Origin: CAWKAV01 sp963847735 | GTDB lineage: Bacteria; Desulfobacterota; Desulfuromonadia; Desulfuromonadales; BM103 | DNA: 64,000 bases | Reading direction: 5' to 3' | Assembly (NCBI GenBank): GCA_963847735.1 | Contig: CAWKAV010000003.1 | Location: 62,001 to 126,000 of the forward strand | Part shown: positions 46,904 through 56,026 of the stretch, piece after piece | How the letters are laid out: every line of letters starts with the position of its first letter | Numbering within the stretch: the first letter of the stretch is position 1 | Notes under the pieces: model-generated | What the model was told of the DNA's origin: nothing | Seen by the model: only the letters and a program-made list of their open reading frames with translations | Databases searched by the model: none | Position numbers and translations under genes: made by a program

Positions 46904-47848
46904 ATGACGGCGCTAAAAACTCTAGACAAAAAACCGGTCGCTTGCCGGTGGCGGCGAATCAGCTCTACCGGCGTCAGACTATACATCGGCCTGGGACTGG
47001 TCCTGTTGACCCAGATTCTGCTCTCAGGTTGCACAGCGGGTAACAGGGCTGCCGACTTTGTGCTTGTTCCTGTAACCGACTCCCCCACGGAAATCCATTA
47101 CCCGGGGAAATTCGTTTGGAACGACCTGCTCACCGACAACGTTTCTTCGGCCAAAGAGTTCTACGGCCAGCTTTTCGGTTGGACCTTTGAAACCTCCGGC
47201 ATTTACTCGGTGATTAAATACAATGGCCAAAGTATCGGCGGAATAGCCCATGTCAAAGGAGACGCCAAGAACCCCAGTGTATCGCGTTGGCTTTGTACCC
47301 TTTCTGTCGCCGATATAGACACGGCCGTCGCCCTGATCGTTGCAGAGGGGGGGATCGTCAACGAAGGGCCTCTCGAGCTGGTCAATCGCGGCAGAGGCGC
47401 GCTGGTCCGTGACCCCCAAGGCGCCCAGTTGATGCTTCTGTATTCCACAGATGGTGATCCGGAAGATGAGGAACCGGTCATTGGTGCATGGCTCTGGCAT
47501 GAACTCTGGAGCAATCAAGCCGATGAGTCTCTGAATTTTTACCAGAAACTTGCCGGATATGATTTTGAAGGTGACCCGGCTGACTACCTGATTCTGACCA
47601 AAGACGAGCAGTGGCGTGCCGGCATCCGCTACCTGGACAACAGTGAACTTGAGATGCGCTGGGTGCCGGTTGTCAGGGTTGCAGACACCGATGAGAGTGC
47701 CGAACGTGCCAAGCAGCTGGGCGGGAAGGTCCTGGTGGAGCCCCGGCCTACAGAGGATGGTGGCAGCGTGGCCTTACTGTCTGACCCGATGAATGCGCTC
47801 CTGATCATCCAGCGTTGGACTGCACCCGACTCTGAGCAGGAGAATTAA
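46904..47848 (+). CDS. VOC-superfamily lipoprotein with two glyoxalase-like domains
   Basis: A 314-residue protein with lipobox ILLSGC at residues 40-45 after a long basic N-terminus, so it is exported and lipidated, unusual for the VOC fold. Two tandem domains follow: about 65-180 (FVWNDLLTDNVSSAKEFYGQ, LFGWTFETSG, ALVRDPQGAQLMLL) and 190-305 (WLWHELWSNQADESLNFYQK, LAGYDFEG, VALLSDPMNALLII). The substrate is unknown. A consensus promoter lies upstream. The next lipoprotein gene starts 2 nt after the stop, forming an operon. Confidence 0.85.
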   Translation: MTALKTLDKKPVACRWRRISSTGVRLYIGLGLVLLTQILLSGCTAGNRAADFVLVPVTDSPTEIHYPGKFVWNDLLTDNVSSAKEFYGQLFGWTFETSGIYSVIKYNGQSIGGIAHVKGDAKNPSVSRWLCTLSVADIDTAVALIVAEGGIVNEGPLELVNRGRGALVRDPQGAQLMLLYSTDGDPEDEEPVIGAWLWHELWSNQADESLNFYQKLAGYDFEGDPADYLILTKDEQWRAGIRYLDNSELEMRWVPVVRVADTDESAERAKQLGGKVLVEPRPTEDGGSVALLSDPMNALLIIQRWTAPDSEQEN

Positions 47849-47850
47849 TC

Positions 47851-48246
47851 ATGGTGATAAACATCCGATTGGTGCTTATAGGTGGTTTGACTCTCCTCGC
47901 GATATTGCTTTTATCAGGCTGTGCGGGGTCAGGAGGCTCTTACTCCACGACCGTTTACGGTGGCTACTATGATCCTTATCCCCGTTGGGGATACAGCAAT
48001 GTTTATGTCGATCATAGACATGACTACCGACCTTCCAGACCTCCAGGGTACAGGCCGCCGCCAGGGCAGAGACCCCCGGGATACAGACCGCCGCCAGGGC
48101 AGAGACCCCCGGGATACAAACCGCCGCCAGGGCAGAGACCGCCAGGGATGGGGCGTCCTCCAGGCGGCAGACCCCCAGGAGGCAGACCCCCAGGCGCGAG
48201 TCGGCCACCACGACCGACTCAGATGCCGGCAAGAAGATCGAGATAG
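47851..48246 (+). CDS. Proline-rich repeat lipoprotein
   Basis: A 131-residue lipoprotein with lipobox LLLSGC. The mature chain is Gly/Tyr-rich at first (GGYYDPYPRWGYSNVYVDHR), then consists of an 11-residue repeat GYRPPPGQRPP (three copies) and PPGGRPP units. It is cationic and probably unstructured or in a polyproline helix, perhaps bound to the cell wall or outer membrane. It is coupled to the VOC gene. Function unknown. Confidence 0.75.
   Translation: MVINIRLVLIGGLTLLAILLLSGCAGSGGSYSTTVYGGYYDPYPRWGYSNVYVDHRHDYRPSRPPGYRPPPGQRPPGYRPPPGQRPPGYKPPPGQRPPGMGRPPGGRPPGGRPPGASRPPRPTQMPARRSR
48046..48144 (+). repeat. Three 33-bp tandem repeats
   Basis: Three near-identical 33-bp units beginning GGGATACAGACCGCCGCCAG (the first starts GGGTACAGG) encode GYRPPPGQRPP. 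Differences are confined to a few positions, suggesting recent duplication. Confidence 0.8.
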
Positions 48247-48266
48247 AGAAGAATTTTGGGGCATGA

Positions 48267-48689
48267 GATATTGTCGAGAGGCTGGAACAACTGATCAATG
48301 CCCAACAGAAGCAGCTGGAGGCCTTGCAGCAGGAGATGACCCAGCTCAAACAGGACGGCCACGGCGGCGCAAACCGATGCCAAAGAAGCAAAGTCGGTGG
48401 CAGAAGAGGTCAGGATGGCTGCACAGGCCCCTGTCGACAAGGTCGTCACCTCGGAGCAGGAGCGGGTCACAATCGCCATTACCGGTCAAGTTAACCGGGC
48501 CATCAACGTTGCCGATGACGGTGACAAGACCAAGGCATACTTCGTCGATAGGACGTCAGCAACAACCGGGAGGAGGGTCCTGAGAATGGACTCTTCTCAG
48601 GTTCGCAGGGCGAATTCGTGATCTTCCGCACAGAAGAGGCGGCCAAGACAACGCAAGCGGGGACAAAAAGCAAAACTCCGGAACAATGA
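48267..48689 (+). pseudogene. Remnant of an outer-membrane porin gene
   Basis: The reading sense is an N-terminal coiled coil (ERLEQLINAQQKQLEALQQE, MTQLKQTATAAQTDAKEAK) followed by VTIAITGQVNRAINVADDGD and KTKAYFVD-DVSNNR, the start of a porin barrel. There is no start codon or signal peptide, because a stop precedes the coil, and the barrel ends after about 15 residues in unrelated sequence. Frameshifts occur near 48354 (+1) and 48550 (-1). It is truncated at both ends, so I take it as a real pseudogene. A terminator follows. Confidence 0.65.
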
Positions 48690-48703
48690 TCCGGAGCGTT
48701 TTG
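48676..48703 (+). terminator. Terminator after the porin remnant
   Basis: CTCCGGA and TCCGGAG form a 7-bp stem with a 7-nt loop, followed by CGTTTTG. It would end transcription that begins at the VOC promoter. Confidence 0.7.
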
Positions 48704-48736
48704 TCTGCGCGGCAACGTACGGGTTAAAAACTGGTA

Positions 48737-48800
48737 TGGCGCTCCGCGGAAGATTTGAACTCCCGGCTTTCTGATCCGTAGAGTGTTGCTCCTCAACTCT
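48737..48800 (-). other. tRNA-like relic (Arg-ACG-like 3' half)
   Basis: The minus strand ends CTACGGATCAGAAAGCC, then GGGAGTTCAAATCTTCC and GCGGAGCGCCA, which look like an anticodon loop (ACG), variable region, T arm and acceptor end with CCA. The matching 5' acceptor strand (GCTCCGC) and a D arm are not found at the right distance. It is therefore a relic or an attachment-site duplicate, not a working tRNA. From here to 49119 I see no other feature. Confidence 0.4.
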
Positions 48801-49118
48801 TATCCTGTAAACGTATTGAGAATGGCGCGCCATGACCCTGTCTTGGTGAATTGGGCAAATATTAGCCTCCAAATTCTTTCCCTGTTCAACGCAAAAACAG
48901 AAGGAGAACTGTATTTTTTTCTGGCAGAAAGATATTGAGATTAAGCATGCTGCGGCAACCACCCAATCATGGGACTACTGTTTCATGATTGGCAAACTAC
49001 AAAAATAACAAGGCACAGTACTTGGAAACTTGCGAAACATATGTTTGCAAGTCCACCTGTTCTTGGAGGGCTATCTCGTTTCAATGGTCTTATTTTGTTC
49101 CGTTCGCAGCCCCATCAT

Positions 49119-51614
49119 TCAAGCGGAGTCACCCTCAGGAGCAAGCTCCTTGCCAAGAGTCTGTTTTAAACTCTCGACCCCTGAACTACCCACTCCATAC
49201 AGGTGCAGATCTCGCTGCGGAAACGGTATCGCGATTCCTTTCTCGCGGAATCTCTTAAAAATCTCATGATAAAGCTGACTCTTCACTGTCAAGCGGTCAT
49301 CAGCATCCTGGATCCAGACACGCAATTTAAAATCGAGAGAACTGTCGCCAAGGTTAAAGAACAACACCTCCGGGGTCGGTGATTTCACCACGGAACCATT
49401 ATCAGTCGCACAAGCCAGGAGGGTTTCCACCACGAGGGGGACATCGGAACCGTAGTCCACGCCGACCGGAACGGTCAAACGCACCTGGCGATTACTCAAG
49501 GTCCAGTTCGTGACATGGTTGCTAATCATATCTGCATTGGGAATAACCATTTCCGACAGATCAAAGGTCTCGATGATCGTCGCCCGCATGCCGATCTTTT
49601 TTACGCGTGCCCATTGCTCGCCCAATGCGATCGTATCGCCTTCCCGGATGGGTCGTTCAAAGAGCAATATCAATCCACTGACGAAGTTGTTGACGATTCC
49701 TTGTAAACCGAAGCCGATACCGACACCGAGCGCACTCAGGATGATCGTGACGTTCGTCATGCTGAAGCCGAGCAGCGAAAACGTCAGCAGCAGCCCGACA
49801 AAAATAATGAGATAACGCATCAAATGGCCGATGGATCCTCTAACACCGCGATCCATCTGTCGTCCCAGGATCTGCTCGTCGAGCAATATCTTCGGTGCAA
49901 TTTGGGCGACATAAAATGAGCCATACAGGGTGGCAAGCGCGGCGATGATCAGGCCGATCGTGATCCTTTGCCCGCCCAAATCAAATCCCGGCGAGAACAG
50001 TCCGCTCAATGCGTCCGGATAGCTGTCGAACAGATTCCAGATGTATAGAATTGCTGGCATGATCAGAAAAAGAGTAATGACCGTTTCTACAATGACCTGG
50101 ACTTTGCGTTCATTCTTCTGCGCATCGCTGCGTAATAGTTTGACTTGCCAAAGAGGGGACGAAAAAAAGACCCAATGAATGCCTCCGCGGAGCAGGTAGA
50201 TAAACAAGACGAAGAGTGCAGTAACCGCCATGCTTATCACCGAATTGACGAACATTGAGTATGCGAATCCGGCATCACCCAGAATCTGCGCAATCAGGAT
50301 GACGGCAAACCACAAGGCGAGCATCCGCGATCCCCAGAGAGGATAAGGGCCACTCTTCGAAAGACGGCATTCCTTTGCCAATTTGAGGGCGAATGCCAGG
50401 ATCACTGCTGAGTTCACAAAGATGAAGAGATTGAAAATCGGAGAAGGTGGGCCCAACGTAATCAAGGTCACAGTGATGGCAAATAGGGACATGACACCAC
50501 AAGCAACCTTCTTTGCCCAGCGACTCTGCAGCACTTTAACCAGCAGACGAAGGCAGGACATGCTGCCGGTGACCAAGATGAACGTGTTCACCATGTTCGA
50601 TTGAGCTACCCAGAATTGCATCTGGACTGTGGCAACCAGGGCCGTTATGAATAAGACTGTCGCGATAGGGCGATCCGCCACGAAAGACCAGTTTTCTGTT
50701 GCTGCGAGGGCCTCGCGTTTACGATAGATCACAGTGAAGGTCACTATCAGGATGAAGACAAGAACTCCGAGTTCCAGAGCATGCAGTATAATAAACTCTT
50801 CTCCCGGTCGAGGTATGTACTTCAGGTTTCCCCAGGCGACACCCCACAAATCCCTATTGAATTGAGCATAATAATCCGGTGAGTACATCGGTGGAGCCTT
50901 GCCAAGCAGAGGTTCCCTCCGGAAAGTTTCTACTTGGAGGGAAGTCATTTCTGCATCCAGGCCGTCGATTTTCGCATTGAGCCTGGCGCCAATCGACTGA
51001 ACGGCCAACAGCGGTTCCAACTGCCGCGAAATATACCCGAGGGCGGAATCTATGGTCGAATTCGCTCCATCAAAAGTAGCCCTGATTTGACTGTAGGAAC
51101 GATCCTTGAATAATGAAGATTGCCAATCCTTCCAGCGTTGTTTTTCCGCCTGCCATTCTCTGTCCCATGCATCAAGTTGTTCGATTGCCATCTCAAGAGG
51201 CAGGTTGATCTTCTTGAGACGTACCTTTTCATATGCAGCGCTCAAATTGAGACTAATATCTCTGACGCTTTGGCCTGCTCGCATTGCCCTTAAGTCCTCA
51301 AGATTTTTCGAAACAGCATTAATACGCGCGTCTATTTCGGAATAATCATTTCTGATCGTGACCAAATCAGGGAGACCCAACTTTATATTTTCGAGTTTGG
51401 ATAAACGCGATGAAAGTTCTGCAGCCAATGGAATGATCTCGGAAAGTTTCGGTTCGTCAGGAGTGCTTTGTGAAACGACTGTTGACGTTTTCTCCTCCGT
51501 GGGGGGCTGCGCAACGGACAGGTCCACGGACAGGCCCAGCAAGACCGAGGTGGCAATAACGGCCAATCTGATATATGAGAGCCACTCGAATTTGCAGGTT
51601 TGTATTAATCCCAT
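49119..51614 (-). CDS. Large MscS-superfamily mechanosensitive channel
   Basis: An inner-membrane channel of about 831 residues from the ATG at 51614. A signal peptide (LGLSVDLSVAQ) precedes a periplasmic helical domain of about 250 residues, then about ten membrane helices and the MscS core: SALGVGIGFGLQGIVNNFVS, LLFERPIREGDTIALGEQWA and VIPNADMISNHVTNW. It is unlike the MscK-like protein at 14083 in its periplasmic part but ends similarly (IAIPFPQRDLHLYG). Together with MscL, this window encodes three mechanosensitive channels. Frame intact. Confidence 0.9.
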   Translation of the reverse strand: MGLIQTCKFEWLSYIRLAVIATSVLLGLSVDLSVAQPPTEEKTSTVVSQSTPDEPKLSEIIPLAAELSSRLSKLENIKLGLPDLVTIRNDYSEIDARINAVSKNLEDLRAMRAGQSVRDISLNLSAAYEKVRLKKINLPLEMAIEQLDAWDREWQAEKQRWKDWQSSLFKDRSYSQIRATFDGANSTIDSALGYISRQLEPLLAVQSIGARLNAKIDGLDAEMTSLQVETFRREPLLGKAPPMYSPDYYAQFNRDLWGVAWGNLKYIPRPGEEFIILHALELGVLVFILIVTFTVIYRKREALAATENWSFVADRPIATVLFITALVATVQMQFWVAQSNMVNTFILVTGSMSCLRLLVKVLQSRWAKKVACGVMSLFAITVTLITLGPPSPIFNLFIFVNSAVILAFALKLAKECRLSKSGPYPLWGSRMLALWFAVILIAQILGDAGFAYSMFVNSVISMAVTALFVLFIYLLRGGIHWVFFSSPLWQVKLLRSDAQKNERKVQVIVETVITLFLIMPAILYIWNLFDSYPDALSGLFSPGFDLGGQRITIGLIIAALATLYGSFYVAQIAPKILLDEQILGRQMDRGVRGSIGHLMRYLIIFVGLLLTFSLLGFSMTNVTIILSALGVGIGFGLQGIVNNFVSGLILLFERPIREGDTIALGEQWARVKKIGMRATIIETFDLSEMVIPNADMISNHVTNWTLSNRQVRLTVPVGVDYGSDVPLVVETLLACATDNGSVVKSPTPEVLFFNLGDSSLDFKLRVWIQDADDRLTVKSQLYHEIFKRFREKGIAIPFPQRDLHLYGVGSSGVESLKQTLGKELAPEGDSA

Positions 51615-51933
51615 ATAAGTCAATTCCCCTGAAATAGTTCTACGCAAGATTTTACTTTAGTGAAAACGTGAATATCAAAGGCCTCTGCATCTGACTAAAA
51701 GGCCCAAGTCGAATGATAGTTTAACGCAATCATTTAGCATTTCCAAAGCCGTTATCTACAAAAGTAGTCGCTTTGTAATGAAAAGAGTTGTTGCGCGATA
51801 TTAAAGATGAGCCGTCGCGGCAACTGCTGGGACAAGGCATGAGACGAGACGCTGTTCGGCCCGGTAAAGATGAGCGCTTTTACGAGCTGCCAAATTTCTT
51901 GCAAACAGACTTTTTCACTCACCAAAAAAGGAA

Positions 51934-51968
51934 AAGGGCCACCTTCCATTTAACAGAAGATGACCCTT
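51934..51968 (-). terminator. Terminator of the tRNA-Lys/tRNA-Glu transcript
   Basis: On the minus strand AAGGGTCATCTTC pairs over 13 bp (three G-T pairs) with GGAAGGTGGCCCTT around an 8-nt loop, followed by TTCCTTTTTT. It starts 8 nt after tRNA-Glu. Confidence 0.85.
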
Positions 51969-51976
51969 AAACTTTT

Positions 51977-52054
51977 TGGCGTCCCCAGGGGGATTCGAAC
52001 CCCCGTCGCCGCCGTGAAAGGGCGGTGTCCTGGGCCAGGCTAGACGATAGGGAC
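51977..52054 (-). tRNA. tRNA-Glu (TTC)
   Basis: The minus strand begins GTCCCTATCGTCTAGCCTGG and ends with an encoded CCA. The anticodon loop CTTTCAC gives TTC. The T arm GGGGGTTCGAATCCCCC is intact. It is 56 nt downstream of tRNA-Lys and likely co-transcribed with it. Confidence 0.95.
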
Positions 52055-52110
52055 TTAAAACTTCAAGCACCTAGCAGGAAAAGGTCCTGCGATGTACGCC
52101 GTATGAAAAA

Positions 52111-52186
52111 TGGTGAGCCGGGGGGGGATCGAACCCACGACCATCTGATTAAAAGTCAGATGCTCTACCAACTGAGCTACCGGCTC
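52111..52186 (-). tRNA. tRNA-Lys (TTT)
   Basis: The minus strand begins GAGCCGGTAGCTCAGTTGGT and ends with CCA. The anticodon loop CTTTTAA gives TTT. The 3' side of the T stem is a run of C with one T-C mismatch (GTGGG against CCCCC), inside a homopolymer of eight, which may be a sequencing fault. Confidence 0.93.
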
Positions 52187-52260
52187 ACGGAACGCGTTTT
52201 ATAAGCTTTACCCTTCTCTATTGTCAACTCTTTTTTGCAGGCCATGCGTTTCGGCCTGGG

Positions 52261-53124
52261 TTACTTTCCTGACAACATTTCCTTGGCTTTAACAGCCTCC
52301 CCGGAGAGCGGGAAGCGTTCGATCACCCGTTGCAGCAGCAGACGACTGGTTGCTTTATCGCCTGTGGCGTCGAAGGACAGCGCCTGCTTGAGCATTGCTG
52401 AGGCAACTTTCGGGTGTTCACCATACTTCTGAATAACATCTTCAAACGACAGGATCGCCTTTTCGTAGGACTTTTCCGCATAATAGGTTTCACCTGTCCA
52501 GTAAGCGGCGTTAACCGCCAGGGCATCCTGCGGGTAGCGATTGAGGAAGATCGCCATCAACTCCCGACCTGCGGCAAAATCCCGGTCTTCGCGAATCTTT
52601 TTAAGGGCTCGCTCGTAGAGCTCCGGTGCGCTTTCGCCAGTCGGAGTCGGCTGGGTGAGCGTTGCGGGGGAAGCAGGAGAAGAGACTGTTGCAGGACTGA
52701 CTCCCGTGCCCGACGGAACCGTGACCACTTTCTCGGTGGCGGTTCCAGCTTCAAGTTGGGCAAGGCGCCGCTCATGATCGGCAACCTGCAGGTTCAATTC
52801 ATCACGTAAAAGGACCAGATCCTGACGCAGATCATCATTGGTCCGTTGCTGATCACCGGCACGCCCCTGCATCGACTGCATATCAACGCGCACACCGTCG
52901 AGCTCTGCCCGGAAGTCGGCCTGGTTGCGGGCCAGCGTCTCAACATGCGCCCTGACGCCACCGGTAGTGTCGTCCTGCAGCTCCTTAAGTGTCCGTTCGG
53001 CGTCACTGAGCCGACGCTTCATTTCCAACAGGTCTCGCTGCTGCTGCAGGTCCTGCTCTGTGACCACGCAACTGCTCAGCAGCAAACTGACGAGCAGGAT
53101 AGACAGGAAACGCACATGAAACAT
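52261..53124 (-). CDS. cpoB: Cell division coordinator CpoB / YbgF
   Basis: A periplasmic protein of about 287 residues encoded next to pal. The lipobox LLLSSC makes it a lipoprotein, unlike E. coli CpoB. A coiled coil (QRDLLEMKRRLSDAERTLKE and following) is followed by a Ser/Thr/Pro linker and three TPR units (ELYERALKKIREDRDFAAGR, PQDALAVNAAYWTGETYYAE, HPKVASAMLKQALSFDATGD). It links the Tol-Pal complex with peptidoglycan synthesis. ATG at 53124. It is the last gene of the tol cluster. Confidence 0.92.
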   Translation of the reverse strand: MFHVRFLSILLVSLLLSSCVVTEQDLQQQRDLLEMKRRLSDAERTLKELQDDTTGGVRAHVETLARNQADFRAELDGVRVDMQSMQGRAGDQQRTNDDLRQDLVLLRDELNLQVADHERRLAQLEAGTATEKVVTVPSGTGVSPATVSSPASPATLTQPTPTGESAPELYERALKKIREDRDFAAGRELMAIFLNRYPQDALAVNAAYWTGETYYAEKSYEKAILSFEDVIQKYGEHPKVASAMLKQALSFDATGDKATSRLLLQRVIERFPLSGEAVKAKEMLSGK

Positions 53125-53171
53125 GAACTTACTCCCAAAACGACACGGCACGCGTCGTTGCAATCAATTTG

Positions 53172-53708
53172 TTAGCGCACTGCTTTGAATTCTGCGCGGC
53201 GATTCTGGGCCCAGGCGGCTTCGTCAGAAGCTTTAACCAGGGGCTTCTCTTCACCGTAGGAGATGACCGAGAGACGACTTGCACTGATCCCGAGTGAAAC
53301 CAGATAGTTCCTTGCTGCCAGGGCGCGGCTTTCACCGAGGGCCAGGTTGTATTCATCAGACCCGCGCTCGTCGCAGTGACCCTCGATAGCCACCTGGACG
53401 GTATTGTTGGCGGCCAGATACTTGGCATTATCACCGAGAATACGGCGGGCCTCGTCAGAGAGTGTGAACTGGTCAAAATCGAAATGGATCATCCCCATAC
53501 CGGCCATCGCTTCATGGCTCATAACAGCTTCACCCTGCATCGGCTTATCGTCAGCGCCTTGGGCCTTCTCTTGTTGACTCATATCTGACTGGCCCATCTT
53601 GGCCTGATCATCGGCCAGAGAGGAGGACTTGGTCGAGGCACAACCAACCAGGCCACCGAAGATAAAGAGAACAATCAGGGAAACCTTGAGCATTTGCATT
53701 GCTTTCAT
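53172..53708 (-). CDS. pal: Peptidoglycan-associated lipoprotein Pal
   Basis: An outer-membrane lipoprotein that binds peptidoglycan and TolB. Lipobox GGLVGC. The OmpA-like C-terminal domain has MIHFDFDQFTLSDEARRIL, EGHCDERGSDEYNLALGESR and GISASRLSVISYGEEKPL, with the Asp and Arg that bind diaminopimelate. 178 residues from the ATG at 53708. The gap to tolB is about 140 bp with no gene. Confidence 0.95.
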   Translation of the reverse strand: MKAMQMLKVSLIVLFIFGGLVGCASTKSSSLADDQAKMGQSDMSQQEKAQGADDKPMQGEAVMSHEAMAGMGMIHFDFDQFTLSDEARRILGDNAKYLAANNTVQVAIEGHCDERGSDEYNLALGESRALAARNYLVSLGISASRLSVISYGEEKPLVKASDEAAWAQNRRAEFKAVR

Positions 53709-53845
53709 TGTAGACTCCTTAGGATAAGACAGAGGTTCATAACCTCTCAGCGACATGACAGAGAGGCTGACTAAATTTATTAAGACCCGCATTATAACGA
53801 CCTGCTATGCAAATAACAACTACTTGCTGGTGTTCTTAATGGAAA

Positions 53846-55144
53846 CTACCAGCGGGGCGACCAGGCCGGATGCCGGTTGTCACTTCCCGGCGTCGTCAAT
53901 CGCCTGGCGCCGGTGCCATCAGCACGCATGACATAGATCGCCCGTTTACCGCCCTTGCCTGACGAATAGACGATAAAACGGCCATCCGGGCTCCAGCGTG
54001 GATGCTCACTGTTGCCCGGGCCAAAGCTCAGACGGCGCTCATCGCTGCCATCAATATTGATGGTGTAGATATCGAATTGCCCACCTTCCTGACGGGTAAA
54101 GGCGATCCGGTCATTCTTCGGGCTCCAGGCCGGTGTGGCGTTATAATTACCCCGGGTGGTCAGACGGGTGGTCGCGCCGGTGAAGATGTCAATGATAAAG
54201 ATGTGCGGGTTGCCCTGGCGATTGGATACAAAAGCCAGACGGTTGCCGTCCGGACTCCAGCTGGGGTCGCTATCAATGCCCCAGCTGTCGGTCACGCGTT
54301 TGCGCACTTCGCCGCCGGTGCCTATCAGGTAGATTTCCGGATTGCCATCTTTGGAAAGGGTCAGGGCAATCTCACGTTCATTCGGAGCCATGCGACCGGC
54401 CACGTTAAGCCCCGGCTTGTTGGAAATCCTGGCTTCCTGGCCCGTGTAGATCTCTTTGCGATAGAGATCCGGATTGTTGGCCCGGTAAGAAGTAAAGAGT
54501 ATCTCTTTGCCACGCGGCGAGAAGTCCGGATTGAGTACGATGGATTTATGCGCGGTCAGGCGCAACGGCCGTTTGCCGTCGACGTCCATCAGCCACAGCT
54601 CCTTGTACCCGCTCTGGTCAGAGATATAAGCGATACGGGCGCTGAAAGGCCCTTCTTCGCCGGTCAATTCCTTGAGCACCAGGTCAGCAAAGGCATGCGC
54701 CATACGCCGCACATCACCGGGTTCTCCGACATATCGACGCCCGGTCAGGAGGCGCCGGTTGGCGACATCAAAGAGCCGCGCCTCAACGATCAACTTATCC
54801 CCTTGCAGGGAATAGGTGCCCTTGATCAGCGTTTCAGCACCAAGCAGGCGCCATTGCGGAAAGTTGACCTGGGTGCTGAACAGCCCGACCTGGTCAGCAT
54901 CATCAAGAAAAGCCTTCTGGTCAATAAATCGAAACAGCCCGGAAAGGTCGAGGTCGGCCATGAGAACTTCATGAAGTTCTTCGGTCACCGGGTTCGATTG
55001 CTGACCCTTGTCCTGTAAAAACCTGGTCAAGGCCAGCGGGATCGATTGCTCGCCGGGAGACGTGATTTCTATCTCCGTGGCGGCAAGGGCCGAGCACGGC
55101 AATAACAGGCAGAGCAAAACCACCACGTAGCAACGCCACAACAT
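53846..55144 (-). CDS. tolB: Tol-Pal system protein TolB
   Basis: A periplasmic protein of 432 residues with a signal peptide (LLLPCSALAA). The N-terminal alpha/beta domain (IPLALTRFLQDKGQ...) is followed by a six-bladed beta propeller built from repeats such as IAYISDQSGYKELWLMDVDG, FVSNRQGNPHIFIIDIFTG and PRWSPDGRFIVYSSG. It binds Pal. Follows tolA after a 2-nt gap. Normal length and intact frame. Confidence 0.95.
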   Translation of the reverse strand: MLWRCYVVVLLCLLLPCSALAATEIEITSPGEQSIPLALTRFLQDKGQQSNPVTEELHEVLMADLDLSGLFRFIDQKAFLDDADQVGLFSTQVNFPQWRLLGAETLIKGTYSLQGDKLIVEARLFDVANRRLLTGRRYVGEPGDVRRMAHAFADLVLKELTGEEGPFSARIAYISDQSGYKELWLMDVDGKRPLRLTAHKSIVLNPDFSPRGKEILFTSYRANNPDLYRKEIYTGQEARISNKPGLNVAGRMAPNEREIALTLSKDGNPEIYLIGTGGEVRKRVTDSWGIDSDPSWSPDGNRLAFVSNRQGNPHIFIIDIFTGATTRLTTRGNYNATPAWSPKNDRIAFTRQEGGQFDIYTINIDGSDERRLSFGPGNSEHPRWSPDGRFIVYSSGKGGKRAIYVMRADGTGARRLTTPGSDNRHPAWSPRW

Positions 55145-55146
55145 AT

Positions 55147-56010
55147 TTATCTCCTCGCCGCAGCGATATCTTTCAAGTTAAAAGTTACGTTCAGTTCGAG
55201 ATCTTGCGGCAACGCTTGCGGCAGCTGTTCCGATTTTATAATAGCCCGTTTCAAAGAATCGTCGAACTGCTGGTTTCCTGACGGAACATCGATGCGGAAG
55301 CGGATCAATTTCCCCGTCATCGAGTAGGCCAAGGCCGCCTTGGCTTCAATATTAGCGATACGGGACTGTTCAATCAGATATGGCGACAGCGCCCAGTTCT
55401 GTTTGATAAAAGCCTCAACGAAGGCAATAACAGCGACACCAACTTCATTGCCACGGCCATCCGGCATACCGACGGGAACATCGGTCGGCAGCGCTGCTGC
55501 CACAGCCGTGGAGTCACGCAATCTGGCCAGTTTTTCGACCAGGGCATCGCGTTCCGCCTGGCGTGCCTGACGTTCACGAATCTCGTCCAGGGCGCTCTGC
55601 ACTTTCTGCTCCGGGCGCGACTCGACTTTTGCGGCTGGTTTCGGTTCAGGCGTTGGCTCGGCCTTTCGGGTTGGTTTGACCTGCACGGGCTTGACCAGGG
55701 GCTTCACAGCAGGCTTGACGGGTTCCTTCAGGGTCGGTGGGGTTGCTTTCTGCACCGTGACTTTTTCCGGCACCGCTTTCGGCACACTGGCTGGACGCGG
55801 GTCCGGGCGACCAGCCTGGGGGTTGAGGACCGGCTTGTAAATCAGGTCGACATAATAAACTGGCGGCCTGGGCCGGATGCTGGTCCCGAACAGGTCAAAA
55901 CTGAACGCTGCCCAGATCAGACCGTGGGCAATCAGCGATACCAGCAGCAGGCGACCGAACTTCGGATCGTGGTGGAAGGATTGGCTCTGCCTTAAAGGCA
56001 CAACTGACAT
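55147..56010 (-). CDS. tolA: TolA/TonB-like energy transducer
   Basis: A 287-residue protein anchored in the inner membrane (LLLVSLIAHGLIWAAFSFDL, near residue 20). A Pro/Lys/Glu-rich span follows (EPVKPAVKPLVKPVQVKPTR), then a helix and a TonB-C-like domain (VAVIAFVEAFIKQNWALSPY, FRIDVPSGNQQFDDSLKRAI). It couples the TolQR motor to TolB and Pal. The ATG at 56010 lies 16 nt after tolR. Confidence 0.88.
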   Translation of the reverse strand: MSVVPLRQSQSFHHDPKFGRLLLVSLIAHGLIWAAFSFDLFGTSIRPRPPVYYVDLIYKPVLNPQAGRPDPRPASVPKAVPEKVTVQKATPPTLKEPVKPAVKPLVKPVQVKPTRKAEPTPEPKPAAKVESRPEQKVQSALDEIRERQARQAERDALVEKLARLRDSTAVAAALPTDVPVGMPDGRGNEVGVAVIAFVEAFIKQNWALSPYLIEQSRIANIEAKAALAYSMTGKLIRFRIDVPSGNQQFDDSLKRAIIKSEQLPQALPQDLELNVTFNLKDIAAARR

Positions 56011-56026
56011 CAGACTGCTCGCTCGT

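Noticed and set aside
46714..47088. 124-residue minus-strand frame over the VOC gene start
   Set aside because: It lies across a consensus promoter and antisense to the VOC gene, with no recognisable domain.
48737..48812. Functional tRNA gene
   Set aside because: The 5' acceptor strand and D arm are missing at the required distance, and the anticodon stem does not pair.
51700..51970. Small gene upstream of the second MscS channel
   Set aside because: Short frames on both strands have no ribosome binding site or family, and the region ends in the tRNA terminator; I see nothing else there.
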